Source: a virus | DNA: 64,000 bases | Virus record (IMG/VR): IMGVR_UViG_3300027896_000024 | Span: 18,929 to 82,928 of that record | Reading direction: 5' to 3' (one strand) | Part shown: positions 6,917 to 13,758 of the stretch, in pieces | How positions within the stretch are numbered: the first letter of the stretch is position 1 | Layout: the number at the start of each line of letters is the position of its first letter | Translations under genes and position numbers: made by a program | Notes under the pieces: model-generated | The model's database searches: none | Seen by the model: only the letters and a program-made list of their open reading frames with translations | What the model was told of the DNA's origin: nothing

Positions 6917-7390
6917 ATGGAACCAAGACAGTTCGAGGCACAATGCTACAAAACACTGGAAGAGTACGATCGTACTTATTTCGGCAGCGTAGGCAGCGTG
7001 ATCGGGATTCGCCTTACTCGGTTTGCTAGAGATTACGAAGCACTCCAGCAGTTCGAGGCAATAACGCGAAAACGATTCGGGTTGGTTATGGTGACGCTGG
7101 GTATGTACGATTCGGAGTCTCGCCTGGTGTATCTTAATTACCACGTCAGGCACCTGGTAAATAAAGGCTACTTTACCACGGAGTTGCGGGCGGTCTTATA
7201 CCATGAGTTGATTCATGCGGTCTTGTGCAATGCGCATCAGCCTATCAGGTTAGGGCTGTACCGCTGTTATTCACAAGGCGGCCACGGACCTGCTTTTCAA
7301 AAGCTCTGGAACAGTAATAATGAGCTTCGAGAGGTAAACGTGCAGCCGTTATGTTCCGCGGTTTGGGACAGAATGGAGAAGCGGCTATGA
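6917..7390 (+). CDS. SprT-like zinc metalloprotease
   Basis: 157 residues. HELIH near residue 97 gives the HExxH zinc site, and a later GGHGPAFQKLW supplies the third His in the way of SprT/Spartan proteins. SprT-like proteases degrade DNA-protein crosslinks or damaged proteins; in a phage the target could be host proteins bound to DNA. It overlaps the next gene by 4 nt (ATGA), so the pair is coupled and not split by a ribozyme. Confidence 0.85.
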   Translation: MEPRQFEAQCYKTLEEYDRTYFGSVGSVIGIRLTRFARDYEALQQFEAITRKRFGLVMVTLGMYDSESRLVYLNYHVRHLVNKGYFTTELRAVLYHELIHAVLCNAHQPIRLGLYRCYSQGGHGPAFQKLWNSNNELREVNVQPLCSAVWDRMEKRL

Positions 7391-7968
7391 ACATCCAGGC
7401 GTTTTTCGATCAGCTTAAACTCGAACTCTCATTACTTAAACACACGGTGGATGATGAGTTCGAGATGTTTGATAATAGGCCGCTTCGGTTAACGGTCGCA
7501 GGTTCCTTGGGATCAGATTCCCAGGCAATCGCATTCGGTTTCTACGGAGATCGAAAAGTGCTTCGGGGTGCTATGAGCCCCGAGGCTATTGCTTCCGCGA
7601 TCCATATGTATCTGCAAACCAGGAACGTAGGTACCGGGGCAAAACCACAACCGAACAGAGACATTCTCAATACCAAACGGCCGTACGATCAGTACAAACA
7701 GTCACAGCAACAAAGACCTCATACAAAACCGATCAAGCCTCAGGAACCTAAACGTCGAGTTTGGGCAATGGGGCCGTCACAGTTTCAGGGTACACCGCTA
7801 GACCAGTTAAGGTTGGCGGACTTCGATGGTAAGGTTCAAACAGTCACAGTCAAGGGTGAGATCAAGACGGCATCAGACCTGGTGTTGGCGGACTTGCCCG
7901 AAAAACAACAGCTTATGCTCAAGATACTTGAGCGGGCACTCAATAGGTTGAACAAACAGTTATCCTAA
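7387..7968 (+). CDS. unknown 193-aa protein coupled to the SprT-like gene
   Basis: ATG 7387 overlaps the upstream TGA. The N-terminal 85 residues look folded (LRLTVAGSLGSDSQ, then AIAFGFYGDRK), followed by a Gln/Pro/Lys-rich linker (residues 90-125) and a helical C-terminus (LMLKILERALNRLNKQL). No family recognised. Confidence 0.8.
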   Translation: MNIQAFFDQLKLELSLLKHTVDDEFEMFDNRPLRLTVAGSLGSDSQAIAFGFYGDRKVLRGAMSPEAIASAIHMYLQTRNVGTGAKPQPNRDILNTKRPYDQYKQSQQQRPHTKPIKPQEPKRRVWAMGPSQFQGTPLDQLRLADFDGKVQTVTVKGEIKTASDLVLADLPEKQQLMLKILERALNRLNKQLS

Positions 7969-7983
7969 AAAGGAGAGAACAAC

Positions 7984-8385
7984 ATGGCTAAGCGAGTTTT
8001 GACTTGCGGTAATGAGGATTGCAAGCAAAAGAATAACGTCGATATGGACCGCCTGAAGGCGGCCTACTGCGGGAAGTGCTCGTTTCCGATGTACATGGCC
8101 GTCGAACTCCAAGTTCGTGAGGACGAGGAGGAGGAATCGGTCGATGATCTGATTGACGAAATGGCCGGTGCGGAAGAGGACGATGAACCGGAAGAGGACG
8201 AGGAAGATGATTCGGAAGAGGAAGCCGAGGAAATCTTTCTCTGCCCGCTTTGTGGACAGACTGAGGTACCTGAGGAAGGGCGGGCCTGCTCCAAGTGCCT
8301 AGCCGCTCAGAAAAAAGCGGCCAAGGGCAAGGCAGGGGCGAAAAAACCCGCATCCAAGGGCAAGACCAAACCGAAAGTAAACTAG
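7984..8385 (+). CDS. double zinc-ribbon protein with acidic middle, 133 aa
   Basis: An N-terminal ribbon (CGNEDCKQ, then CGKCSF) is followed by about 55 residues rich in Glu/Asp, a second ribbon (CPLCGQ, then CSKC) and a Lys/Ala-rich tail. The layout of metal site, acidic stretch and basic tail suggests a nucleic-acid or histone-like-protein partner. The usual AAAAAGGAGAGAACAAC leader precedes it, but there is no ribozyme in the 15-nt gap, unlike most neighbours with this leader. Confidence 0.83.
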   Translation: MAKRVLTCGNEDCKQKNNVDMDRLKAAYCGKCSFPMYMAVELQVREDEEEESVDDLIDEMAGAEEDDEPEEDEEDDSEEEAEEIFLCPLCGQTEVPEEGRACSKCLAAQKKAAKGKAGAKKPASKGKTKPKVN

Positions 8386-8443
8386 CAGAGGGGACCGGGC
8401 CAGCACGGCCGGTCTAATGCGCAGTCCCGGTCCCAAGTCCGGG
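8385..8443 (+). ncRNA. twister-like ribozyme 10
   Basis: It begins on the G of the UAG stop. P1 GACCGG/CCGGUC, UAAUGC (cut U8415/A8416), P4 CCCGG/CCGGG (8426-8430, 8439-8443) around UCCCAAGU. Confidence 0.87.
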
Positions 8444-8492
8444 GCGCATTGTTAGTACTAACATTCATTCTCACAAAAGGGAGAAAACGAAC

Positions 8493-8681
8493 ATGGCAAT
8501 CAGTGCTGAAATCAAGGGCAAGAATTTGGTAGTGACGATTCCGGTTAACGATCCGCCTGAGCCTTCCGGTTCCGGCAAGTCGTTGGTGGTTGCGTCTTCG
8601 CACGGCAATCAGGAGACGACCTGCAAGGTGAACGGGAAGAACCTGGTGATCGGCCTGAACGCTTACATCCGCAACAAGTAG
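8493..8681 (+). CDS. unknown 62-aa protein
   Basis: It has an internal near-repeat: KGKNLVVTIPVN near residue 9 and NGKNLVIGLNAYI near residue 49, a beta-rich design. Good AAAAGGGAG ribosome site. No known family recognised. Confidence 0.8.
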   Translation: MAISAEIKGKNLVVTIPVNDPPEPSGSGKSLVVASSHGNQETTCKVNGKNLVIGLNAYIRNK

Positions 8682-8740
8682 GCAGAGGGGGGCGGGCTAG
8701 TATAGCCGCCCTAATGCACAAGCCGGTCCCAAGTTCGGCT
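8682..8740 (+). ncRNA. twister-like ribozyme 11
   Basis: It begins right after the UAG stop. P1 GGGCGG/CCGCCC, UAAUGC (cut U8712/A8713), P4 AGCCGG/UCGGCU with a closing G-U pair around UCCCAAGU. Confidence 0.87.
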
Positions 8741-8760
8741 ATTCAAAAAGGAGAGAACCT

Positions 8761-9027
8761 ATGGTACACGTTCCAAGGCAGTTGACTACGGAAGAGGCTA
8801 TCATCGAGGCGTACGAGCTTACCTGGGATCAAATAGCCCCAGATATTCTAGGTCGCGATGAGACCGCCAGCGTCGATCGGGACACCGTCATGGATTGCTG
8901 CGCGGATCACGTTCGTATTCACGGCGCTATGTCCAAGGAAGTAGAGGCAGCGTACAAGCTGCTATCCTGGGAAGAAAAGAAGCGGTTGCTCAGGAAGGCG
9001 TTCCCGCACAAGACGTACGGATACTAG
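8761..9027 (+). CDS. unknown 88-aa protein
   Basis: Preceded by AAAAAGGAGAG. Mostly helical and charged (TTEEAIIEAYELTWDQI; LLSWEEKKRLLRKAF), with one CC pair. No family recognised. The next gene starts 10 nt later with its own GGGAGG site. Confidence 0.8.
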   Translation: MVHVPRQLTTEEAIIEAYELTWDQIAPDILGRDETASVDRDTVMDCCADHVRIHGAMSKEVEAAYKLLSWEEKKRLLRKAFPHKTYGY

Positions 9028-9037
9028 GGAGGTTTAT

Positions 9038-9238
9038 ATGGCAGAGATCTCCAGATGGGCAAACACTCAAGCTACCGCAGAGGTTGCTTGTCCCCGTTGT
9101 GGTATGCAGGCCGGTGTTGAGTGCAGAACTCCAAAGATGCGTAGGTTATTCACAATTCACACCGAACGAGGGAATGCCTATTTTGCCAAGATAGGTCGTG
9201 ACGAATGGCTTCGTAGGTACTCAATATCAAAACACTAG
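9038..9238 (+). CDS. phage zinc-finger protein, 66 aa
   Basis: CPRCGMQAGVECRTPKMRR then HTERGNAYF matches the common phage zinc-finger pattern CPxCx4GxxCxT...HxxR, in which three Cys and one His hold zinc. These small proteins are thought to bind DNA. The stop overlaps ribozyme 12. Confidence 0.83.
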   Translation: MAEISRWANTQATAEVACPRCGMQAGVECRTPKMRRLFTIHTERGNAYFAKIGRDEWLRRYSISKH

Positions 9239-9291
9239 CAGAGGGCGGCCGGCAACGGCCGTAATGCACAGCTCGGGTCCCAAGTCCTGAG
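9238..9291 (+). ncRNA. twister-like ribozyme 12
   Basis: It begins on the G of the UAG stop. P1 CGGCCG-GCAA-CGGCCG, UAAUGC (cut U9262/A9263), P4 CUCGGG/CCUGAG (9272-9277, 9286-9291) with a G-U wobble around UCCCAAGU. Confidence 0.88.
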
Positions 9292-9312
9292 TATAAAAAA
9301 GGAGAGAACAAC

Positions 9313-9756
9313 ATGGATACAATCATCGAAGATAAACATTCGTTGGCACATCTTGAACAGGTCGTGCGTAAATTGTTCGAGAGGTTGGATGTTTCCGAAC
9401 TTCGTCGTGGTCCGCATCCGATACCAACAGGGATAGGCGAAATCAAGATTGACGATGAAACGCTGGACGTATTCGGCGGCCTGTGGGCGGTTGCGTGCGA
9501 GATCACAGTAACCCGAAAGTATTTGGGTGGCCGGGGCCGCAAAGCAAAAGTTCCTGGATTTGTGGTCGGCGTCGTAGTACATCATCATAATTATCCGCAT
9601 GAACCGGATGATTACGAACCTGTTGAAACGGGCCAGTTCGAGTCACCTTACAAAGCCGCAGAGGCTCTGGCATTGTTGTATTACCAAGACCGTATCAATA
9701 GTGCGATGGAGGACATCAGCATGGCAGAGGTTGCGGAGCAGTTCCACGAAGATTAG
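9313..9756 (+). CDS. unknown 147-aa protein
   Basis: Strong AAAAAGGAGAGAACAAC leader. A central beta-rich core (GGLWAVACEITVTRKYLGG, then VPGFVVGVVVHHHNY) is followed by a helical, acidic C-terminus (MEDISMAEVAEQFHED). No family recognised. Confidence 0.83.
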   Translation: MDTIIEDKHSLAHLEQVVRKLFERLDVSELRRGPHPIPTGIGEIKIDDETLDVFGGLWAVACEITVTRKYLGGRGRKAKVPGFVVGVVVHHHNYPHEPDDYEPVETGQFESPYKAAEALALLYYQDRINSAMEDISMAEVAEQFHED

Positions 9757-9806
9757 CAGAGGGGGGCCGCAAGGCCCTAATGCACGAGCTGGTCCCAAGT
9801 CCAGCT
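9756..9806 (+). ncRNA. twister-like ribozyme 13
   Basis: It begins on the G of the UAG stop. P1 GGGCC-GCAA-GGCCC, UAAUGC (cut U9778/A9779), P4 AGCUGG/CCAGCU around UCCCAAGU. Shortest copy, 51 nt. Confidence 0.89.
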
Positions 9807-9835
9807 AGGCAGATCACAAAAAGGAGAGAACAACG

Positions 9836-10372
9836 ATGGCTGATAAAGAGGTAGAGGCGACATATACCGAGGAGCCGTCTAAGTATCCTGTATTCGTGCA
9901 GGAGCTTATGGATCGCTTCAAGGCCGTTGAGCGCAAGCTAACGGAAAACAAGTATCAAATGGACGCAGAGTTAAAGCGTACCCAGGAGCGCCTGGAGGCC
10001 AGTTATACCAAGCAGCGGGATTTGGACGGGCAGAAGTTAATCGTTCATTTCCTGGAAGTGTTGGATAATCTGGATTGGGCATTATCACATGCTACTGAAT
10101 CGGCCGACAGCTTTCATTCGGGTGTACGTCTAGTGGCGGATCTGTTTCGGAAGAAACTCCAGCAACTAGGCGTAGTACTCGTACCGTTGAAGGACAAGCC
10201 TTACGATCCGGAATTCGCGCAAGCTATCTTTGCACAAGAGGTAGATAAGCCCGAGTTACACGGCATCGTGCTTCAAGAACACGTCACTTGCTACGCGATT
10301 GATGCGACTATCATCCGTCCTGGTCAAGTGGTCGTAGGCAAGAAGCGGGAGGTGTCTAATGGTAGCGGTTAA
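9836..10372 (+). CDS. grpE: GrpE-like nucleotide exchange factor
   Basis: 178 residues, close to the usual GrpE size. Residues 25-65 are a long charged coiled coil. HFLEVLDNLDWAL matches the GrpE signature around the four-helix bundle. Further on, DLFRKKLQQLGVVLVPLKDKPYDPEFAQAI follows the GrpE pattern L-x2-GV...G..FDP..H.A, and IIRPGQVVVGKK is the C-terminal beta strand (known form RPAxVxV). GrpE releases ADP from DnaK. I saw no DnaK or DnaJ in the window, so it would act on the host chaperone, perhaps redirecting it to phage assembly or replication proteins. It heads a three-gene unit without internal ribozymes. Confidence 0.82.
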   Translation: MADKEVEATYTEEPSKYPVFVQELMDRFKAVERKLTENKYQMDAELKRTQERLEASYTKQRDLDGQKLIVHFLEVLDNLDWALSHATESADSFHSGVRLVADLFRKKLQQLGVVLVPLKDKPYDPEFAQAIFAQEVDKPELHGIVLQEHVTCYAIDATIIRPGQVVVGKKREVSNGSG

Positions 10373-10610
10373 GTGCTGTAAGTGTTTTCGGAATACCAAC
10401 AAGTTCCGGTGTTGTTCCTGCGGTCACAGTATTTGTACTTCATGTAAAGAGCAGACTCGAAAATTACCGGTTCGCAAGTTGGTGAGTGACGAGGACTTGT
10501 TATTCCTGTTGGAAGTATTTGAACGGTCTGGCCAGTCATTATCCTATCGGGCCAAGGTGTACCGAGTAGAGGCTATGCATCGCGGTCTTATCAAGAAGGA
10601 GGCCAAGTGA
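10359..10610 (+). CDS. Cys-rich zinc-binding protein, 83 aa
   Basis: CCKC near residue 6, then CCSCGHSICTSCKEQ is a B-box/RING-like cross-brace spacing with eight potential ligands, followed by a helical half (EDLLFLLEVFERSG). A GGGAGG site precedes the start, which overlaps grpE by 14 nt. Probably a protein-binding zinc module. Confidence 0.78.
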   Translation: MVAVKCCKCFRNTNKFRCCSCGHSICTSCKEQTRKLPVRKLVSDEDLLFLLEVFERSGQSLSYRAKVYRVEAMHRGLIKKEAK

Positions 10611-10810
10611 AAAGGAAGAGGTTGATGGTCGTTGTACAACCGGTAACAAATCTCCCGGGCTTGTATACCTGGTCAATACAACGGGCTGGCCGGGTGATTG
10701 CGATATACCCGGAGACGTACAAAACAAAGGACTCGGCTATTCGTTATGCTGAGCCCTTTGCTCAGGAAATCGGAGCAACATTCGCTACCGAAAAGGAGGT
10801 ACAGGGTTAG
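10607..10810 (+). CDS. unknown 67-aa protein
   Basis: GTG start in a GTGA overlap, after AAGGAGG. The sequence looks like a small beta-alpha unit (TWSIQRAGRVIAIYPETYKT, then DSAIRYAEPFAQEIG). No family recognised. The stop overlaps ribozyme 14. Confidence 0.75.
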   Translation: MKRKRLMVVVQPVTNLPGLYTWSIQRAGRVIAIYPETYKTKDSAIRYAEPFAQEIGATFATEKEVQG

Positions 10811-10868
10811 CAGAGGGGACCGGTCTGAGGGCCGGTCTAATGCGCATGGTCGGTCCCAAGTCCGACCA
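10810..10868 (+). ncRNA. twister-like ribozyme 14
   Basis: It begins on the G of the UAG stop. P1 GACCGG/CCGGUC, UAAUGC (cut U10838/A10839), P4 UGGUCGG/CCGACCA around UCCCAAGU. Confidence 0.88.
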
Positions 10869-10880
10869 AGGGAGGCACCT

Positions 10881-11549
10881 ATGAGGCGTATTTCTCGTGA
10901 GGGGTGGCGCCGGCGTAAGATCGCTGAGTACTACCAACGGCGGGACGATGAACGAATACAAAAAAGGGAGGACAACATGATTACACCAGAATATGTTGAA
11001 TGGGAAAAGGCTCAGGAGCGGGCAGCTTTTGAGTCTAAGATGCGCAGGGACGAGGCTTTGGAAAAGCAGTCCCAAGTGCAGCAGAGGAAGACAATGGCGG
11101 ATACGAGCAATCAGGATTCAGCCGTGCCGGCACAGCTCAAGGACTTGATGTTGATATTCGCTGGTAATGCATATTTCACAATTCGAAACAACACAACAGG
11201 CAATCGCTTCACGTTTCGCGTATCGGTTTCAAAACCGAATCCACAATTTCCGAACCCGGTTCACTTCGTTAGTGTACTCTGCGGGCCGGATAACCGTACG
11301 AACTATGCGTATATCGGGTTCGTCAGCAAAGCACTTCAATATCGGCACGCAGTCAAGTCAATCATCACGGAACAAGCGGTATCTGTTCAAGCTTTCAAAT
11401 GGTTACTGGCTAGGGTAGCTACTAAGCAGCCCTTGCCTCCCGAAGTGCAGATCTGGCACGAGGGTCGGTGTTGCCGATGTGGCCGAATGCTAACAGTTCC
11501 TGAGTCCATTGAGCACGGCCTAGGGCCGGAATGCTACGGGAGGATATGA
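10881..11549 (+). CDS. DUF6011-like C-terminal zinc domain protein, up to 222 aa
   Basis: Three in-frame ATGs each have a ribosome site: 10881 (after GGGAGG, 12 nt past ribozyme 14), 10977 (after AAAAAAGGGAGGACAAC) and 11094 (after AGAGGAAGACA). Products would be 222, 190 or 151 residues. The N-terminal part is very basic and helical (WRRRKIAEYYQRRDDERIQ). The C-terminus has CCRCGRMLTVPES then GLGPECYGRI, the pattern of DUF6011-type phage zinc domains. Either one gene with internal starts or a fusion of formerly separate small genes. Confidence 0.7.
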   Translation: MRRISREGWRRRKIAEYYQRRDDERIQKREDNMITPEYVEWEKAQERAAFESKMRRDEALEKQSQVQQRKTMADTSNQDSAVPAQLKDLMLIFAGNAYFTIRNNTTGNRFTFRVSVSKPNPQFPNPVHFVSVLCGPDNRTNYAYIGFVSKALQYRHAVKSIITEQAVSVQAFKWLLARVATKQPLPPEVQIWHEGRCCRCGRMLTVPESIEHGLGPECYGRI

Positions 11550-11779
11550 TGCGAGTTACTCAGATGGAACGCGCTGCGATTCTCCAGATGTTTGTACTCC
11601 CGGATGGTGTATCGTATCTCGGGGAGCAACCGGATCCGGCTGGCGGGTCGATATCACTTTATCACGATGTAGTCACAGGGTCGTCATTCATGGTTCACGA
11701 AGGCGAAAACATCGAGCAGGCGGTAAACAGAATCCGAGAATCATTTTTCCCGGAGGAATTCAAGGTTTGGGAAGCATAG
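11546..11779 (+). CDS. unknown 77-aa protein, last gene of the ribozyme operon
   Basis: Tandem ATGs at 11546 and 11549 follow GGGAGG and overlap the upstream TGA. It contains ILQMFVLPDGVSYLGEQPDPAGG and EQAVNRIRESFFPEEF. No family recognised. Confidence 0.77.
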   Translation: MMRVTQMERAAILQMFVLPDGVSYLGEQPDPAGGSISLYHDVVTGSSFMVHEGENIEQAVNRIRESFFPEEFKVWEA

Positions 11780-11875
11780 CAGAGGGGGTGGTTGCCTTTA
11801 CAAAAGTAGGCATTAAATGGTAGGGCCTGATCCTATCAGCCACCTAATGCGGCAGTCCTGGTCCCAAGTCCCAGG
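11779..11875 (+). ncRNA. twister-like ribozyme 15 (expanded P1)
   Basis: It begins on the G of the UAG stop. P1 is GGUGG/CCACC (11787-11791, 11840-11844) capped by an unusual 48-nt insertion that can itself form two hairpins (UGCCU/AGGCA and UAGG/CCUA). UAAUGC follows (cut U11845/A11846), then P4 CCUGG/CCAGG (11857-11861, 11871-11875) around UCCCAAGU with one extra C. No gene follows before the terminator, so this copy would set the 3' end of the last message. Confidence 0.84.
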
Positions 11876-11899
11876 CGCAGAAAATGGTTGTTGTCTCCT

Positions 11900-11950
11900 A
11901 GGCGGGCAACGGGTCTGGTGCGTTGCCAGATCCGACCCGCCCTTTTATTT
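11900..11950 (+). terminator. rho-independent terminator ending the ribozyme operon
   Basis: Outer stem GGCGGG/CCCGCC (11901-11906, 11936-11941) and inner stem GGUCUGG/CCAGAUC, followed by CTTTTATTTT. It lies 25 nt after the last ribozyme. Confidence 0.9.
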
Positions 11951-11962
11951 TAGGAGTTCGCT

Positions 11963-12091
11963 ATGGAAGAACCGCTTGAGGATATAGACTTAGAGTGTCC
12001 TGTTTGCGGGTGGATATCCTGCGATCACTTATCAACGGATATTGTCATATGTCCAGACGATCGAGTTCAGTTAGTGCCAGTAAAAGAGTAG
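11963..12091 (+). CDS. small zinc-binding-like protein, 42 aa
   Basis: Too short for most gene finders. TTTTAGGAG lies 7 nt before ATG 11963. CPVCGWISCDH, then C further on, resembles half a zinc ribbon; the remainder is acidic. First gene after the operon terminator. Confidence 0.6.
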   Translation: MEEPLEDIDLECPVCGWISCDHLSTDIVICPDDRVQLVPVKE

Positions 12092-12171
12092 TTGATTGCC
12101 CTCAGCTTGGCGTCCGTGTAGCTGGGAATTCGTGTGTTTACGCGGTTCCTGGCCGAAAGGAGGCATCCTAG

Positions 12172-13758
12172 ATGGTGTTAGCTTATGCTCCTGGGCTTAG
12201 TGTGTACATAGTGTTCTGTACGATCAAGGAAAAGAGTATTCCTGCTCGTGCGGGATTTGTATACAACAAGCTAGTTCGTAGGCGGTGGGCTACTAAAGAT
12301 CCGAATGTGGCAAATATCCTTTGGAAGTATGCTGTGCCTGCTTGTAAGGTTCAAATAGGCAAGGATCTTGTTGCGTCAAAAGTAATCCAGAAAAAATCAA
12401 AGGCAGTTAGTTCTGTTACGGAATATCCCTGTCCAGAAGGTATTGATTATCTCCCGTTTCAAAAGGCCGGAATAGACTTCATGCTGGAGCGAGATAGTGT
12501 ATTCTGTGCGGATGATATGGGTGTGGGCAAGACGATAGAGGCATTGGGTGTACTCAATACGGATACGTCGTTAATATCTATTTTGGTAGTGACAAAGGCA
12601 GTACTCAAGATAAACTGGTTAAGGGAGATACAAAAGTGGCGGGCTCGTAAAATGTCGGTGGGTATTGTCTGGCCAAATCATACGGAATTACCGAAGACAA
12701 ATATCGTCGTAATTAACTATGACTTGTTAGATAGATTTCACTTGTCCGGATTACGTAATAGAAAATGGGACTGTATCATCCTGGACGAAGGGCACTATCT
12801 AAAGAACCCGAAAAAGAAACGCACTCGTGCTGTATTTGGATATAATGACAGGAAGCGTCACTTCGTTTGTCTACCGTTAGAAGCTAGGCGTAAAATGGTG
12901 TTAACTGGAACGCCTATGGAGAACCGGCCAAAAGAATTATTTTCATTGCTTCATTGGTTAGATCCCATAGCTTGGCCCAGCTGGTTTAGATATGCGCAAA
13001 GATACTGCGATCCCAAGTTCAATGGCTTCGGAACCACGTATAAAGGGGCGTCAAATGTAGCGGAATTGAGGGCACGCCTTCGGGGTACACTTATGATACG
13101 GCGGGAGTTTACCGAGGTGTTTCCTGAGCTGCCGCCGGTTAGATACCAGATAATCGAAATACCCGTACAGAGTTCTACAATAAAAAAGCTTGTAACCCGT
13201 GAGCTGTATGATTACAATCAATTTTTACAAAAGGGAGTTTCGCGCAAGGTTGCTTTTGCAGAGATGTCGGCGTTAAGGCACCAGTTAGCCGTCTATAAGC
13301 GACCGTTAATCCAGTCATATCTCGAAGGCCTTCGTGAGGAGTCCCCAAGTAGAAAACTGATAGTGTTCGGGCATCATCACGATGTACTTGATGGCCTGCA
13401 TTTATCATTTCCTGATTCAGTTTTAGTCAGGGGTGGACAAGATGCTACCGATCGTCAGAGATCAGTAGACAAGTTTCAAAACGATATACGGTGCAACATG
13501 TTTCTTGGGTCGATTGCAGCTGCGGGGGAGGGCTTGAATTTGTACGCATCCAGTTTAGTTATATTCGGGGAATTCGATTGGCGTCCTGGTAAGATACTTC
13601 AAGCTATCGGGCGCGCTTTGAGACTGGGACAAAAGGATCGCGTTCTGATTCAATATCTCGTACTGGCAGGTTCACTTGATTTCAAGCTCATTACAACGTT
13701 CGTGAACAAGCACATAGTAAATAAGGAGATTCTCGGTGACAAAAGGGAGATCATTTGA
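12172..13758 (+). CDS. SNF2/SWI2-family DNA translocase (superfamily 2 helicase)
   Basis: 528 residues. Walker A DMGVGKTIEA lies near residue 115, a DEGH Walker B near 205, motif III LTGTPMENRP near 244, and motif VI ILQAIGRALRLGQKD near 474. LPFQKAGIDFML is the SNF2 Q-motif region. Such proteins move along double-stranded DNA using ATP and remodel protein-DNA complexes or stalled forks; phage T4 UvsW-type repair roles are a reasonable analogue. An AAAGGAGG site precedes the ATG by 6 nt. It overlaps the next gene by 23 nt. Confidence 0.92.
   Translation: MVLAYAPGLSVYIVFCTIKEKSIPARAGFVYNKLVRRRWATKDPNVANILWKYAVPACKVQIGKDLVASKVIQKKSKAVSSVTEYPCPEGIDYLPFQKAGIDFMLERDSVFCADDMGVGKTIEALGVLNTDTSLISILVVTKAVLKINWLREIQKWRARKMSVGIVWPNHTELPKTNIVVINYDLLDRFHLSGLRNRKWDCIILDEGHYLKNPKKKRTRAVFGYNDRKRHFVCLPLEARRKMVLTGTPMENRPKELFSLLHWLDPIAWPSWFRYAQRYCDPKFNGFGTTYKGASNVAELRARLRGTLMIRREFTEVFPELPPVRYQIIEIPVQSSTIKKLVTRELYDYNQFLQKGVSRKVAFAEMSALRHQLAVYKRPLIQSYLEGLREESPSRKLIVFGHHHDVLDGLHLSFPDSVLVRGGQDATDRQRSVDKFQNDIRCNMFLGSIAAAGEGLNLYASSLVIFGEFDWRPGKILQAIGRALRLGQKDRVLIQYLVLAGSLDFKLITTFVNKHIVNKEILGDKREII

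Noticed and set aside
2491-11875. The repeated intergenic elements as ordinary rho-independent terminators or protein-binding operators
   Set aside because: The hairpins are not followed by T-runs; the conserved parts are single-stranded loops and the cut motif while stems vary with compensation. That is the signature of a structured RNA, and it matches twister parts.
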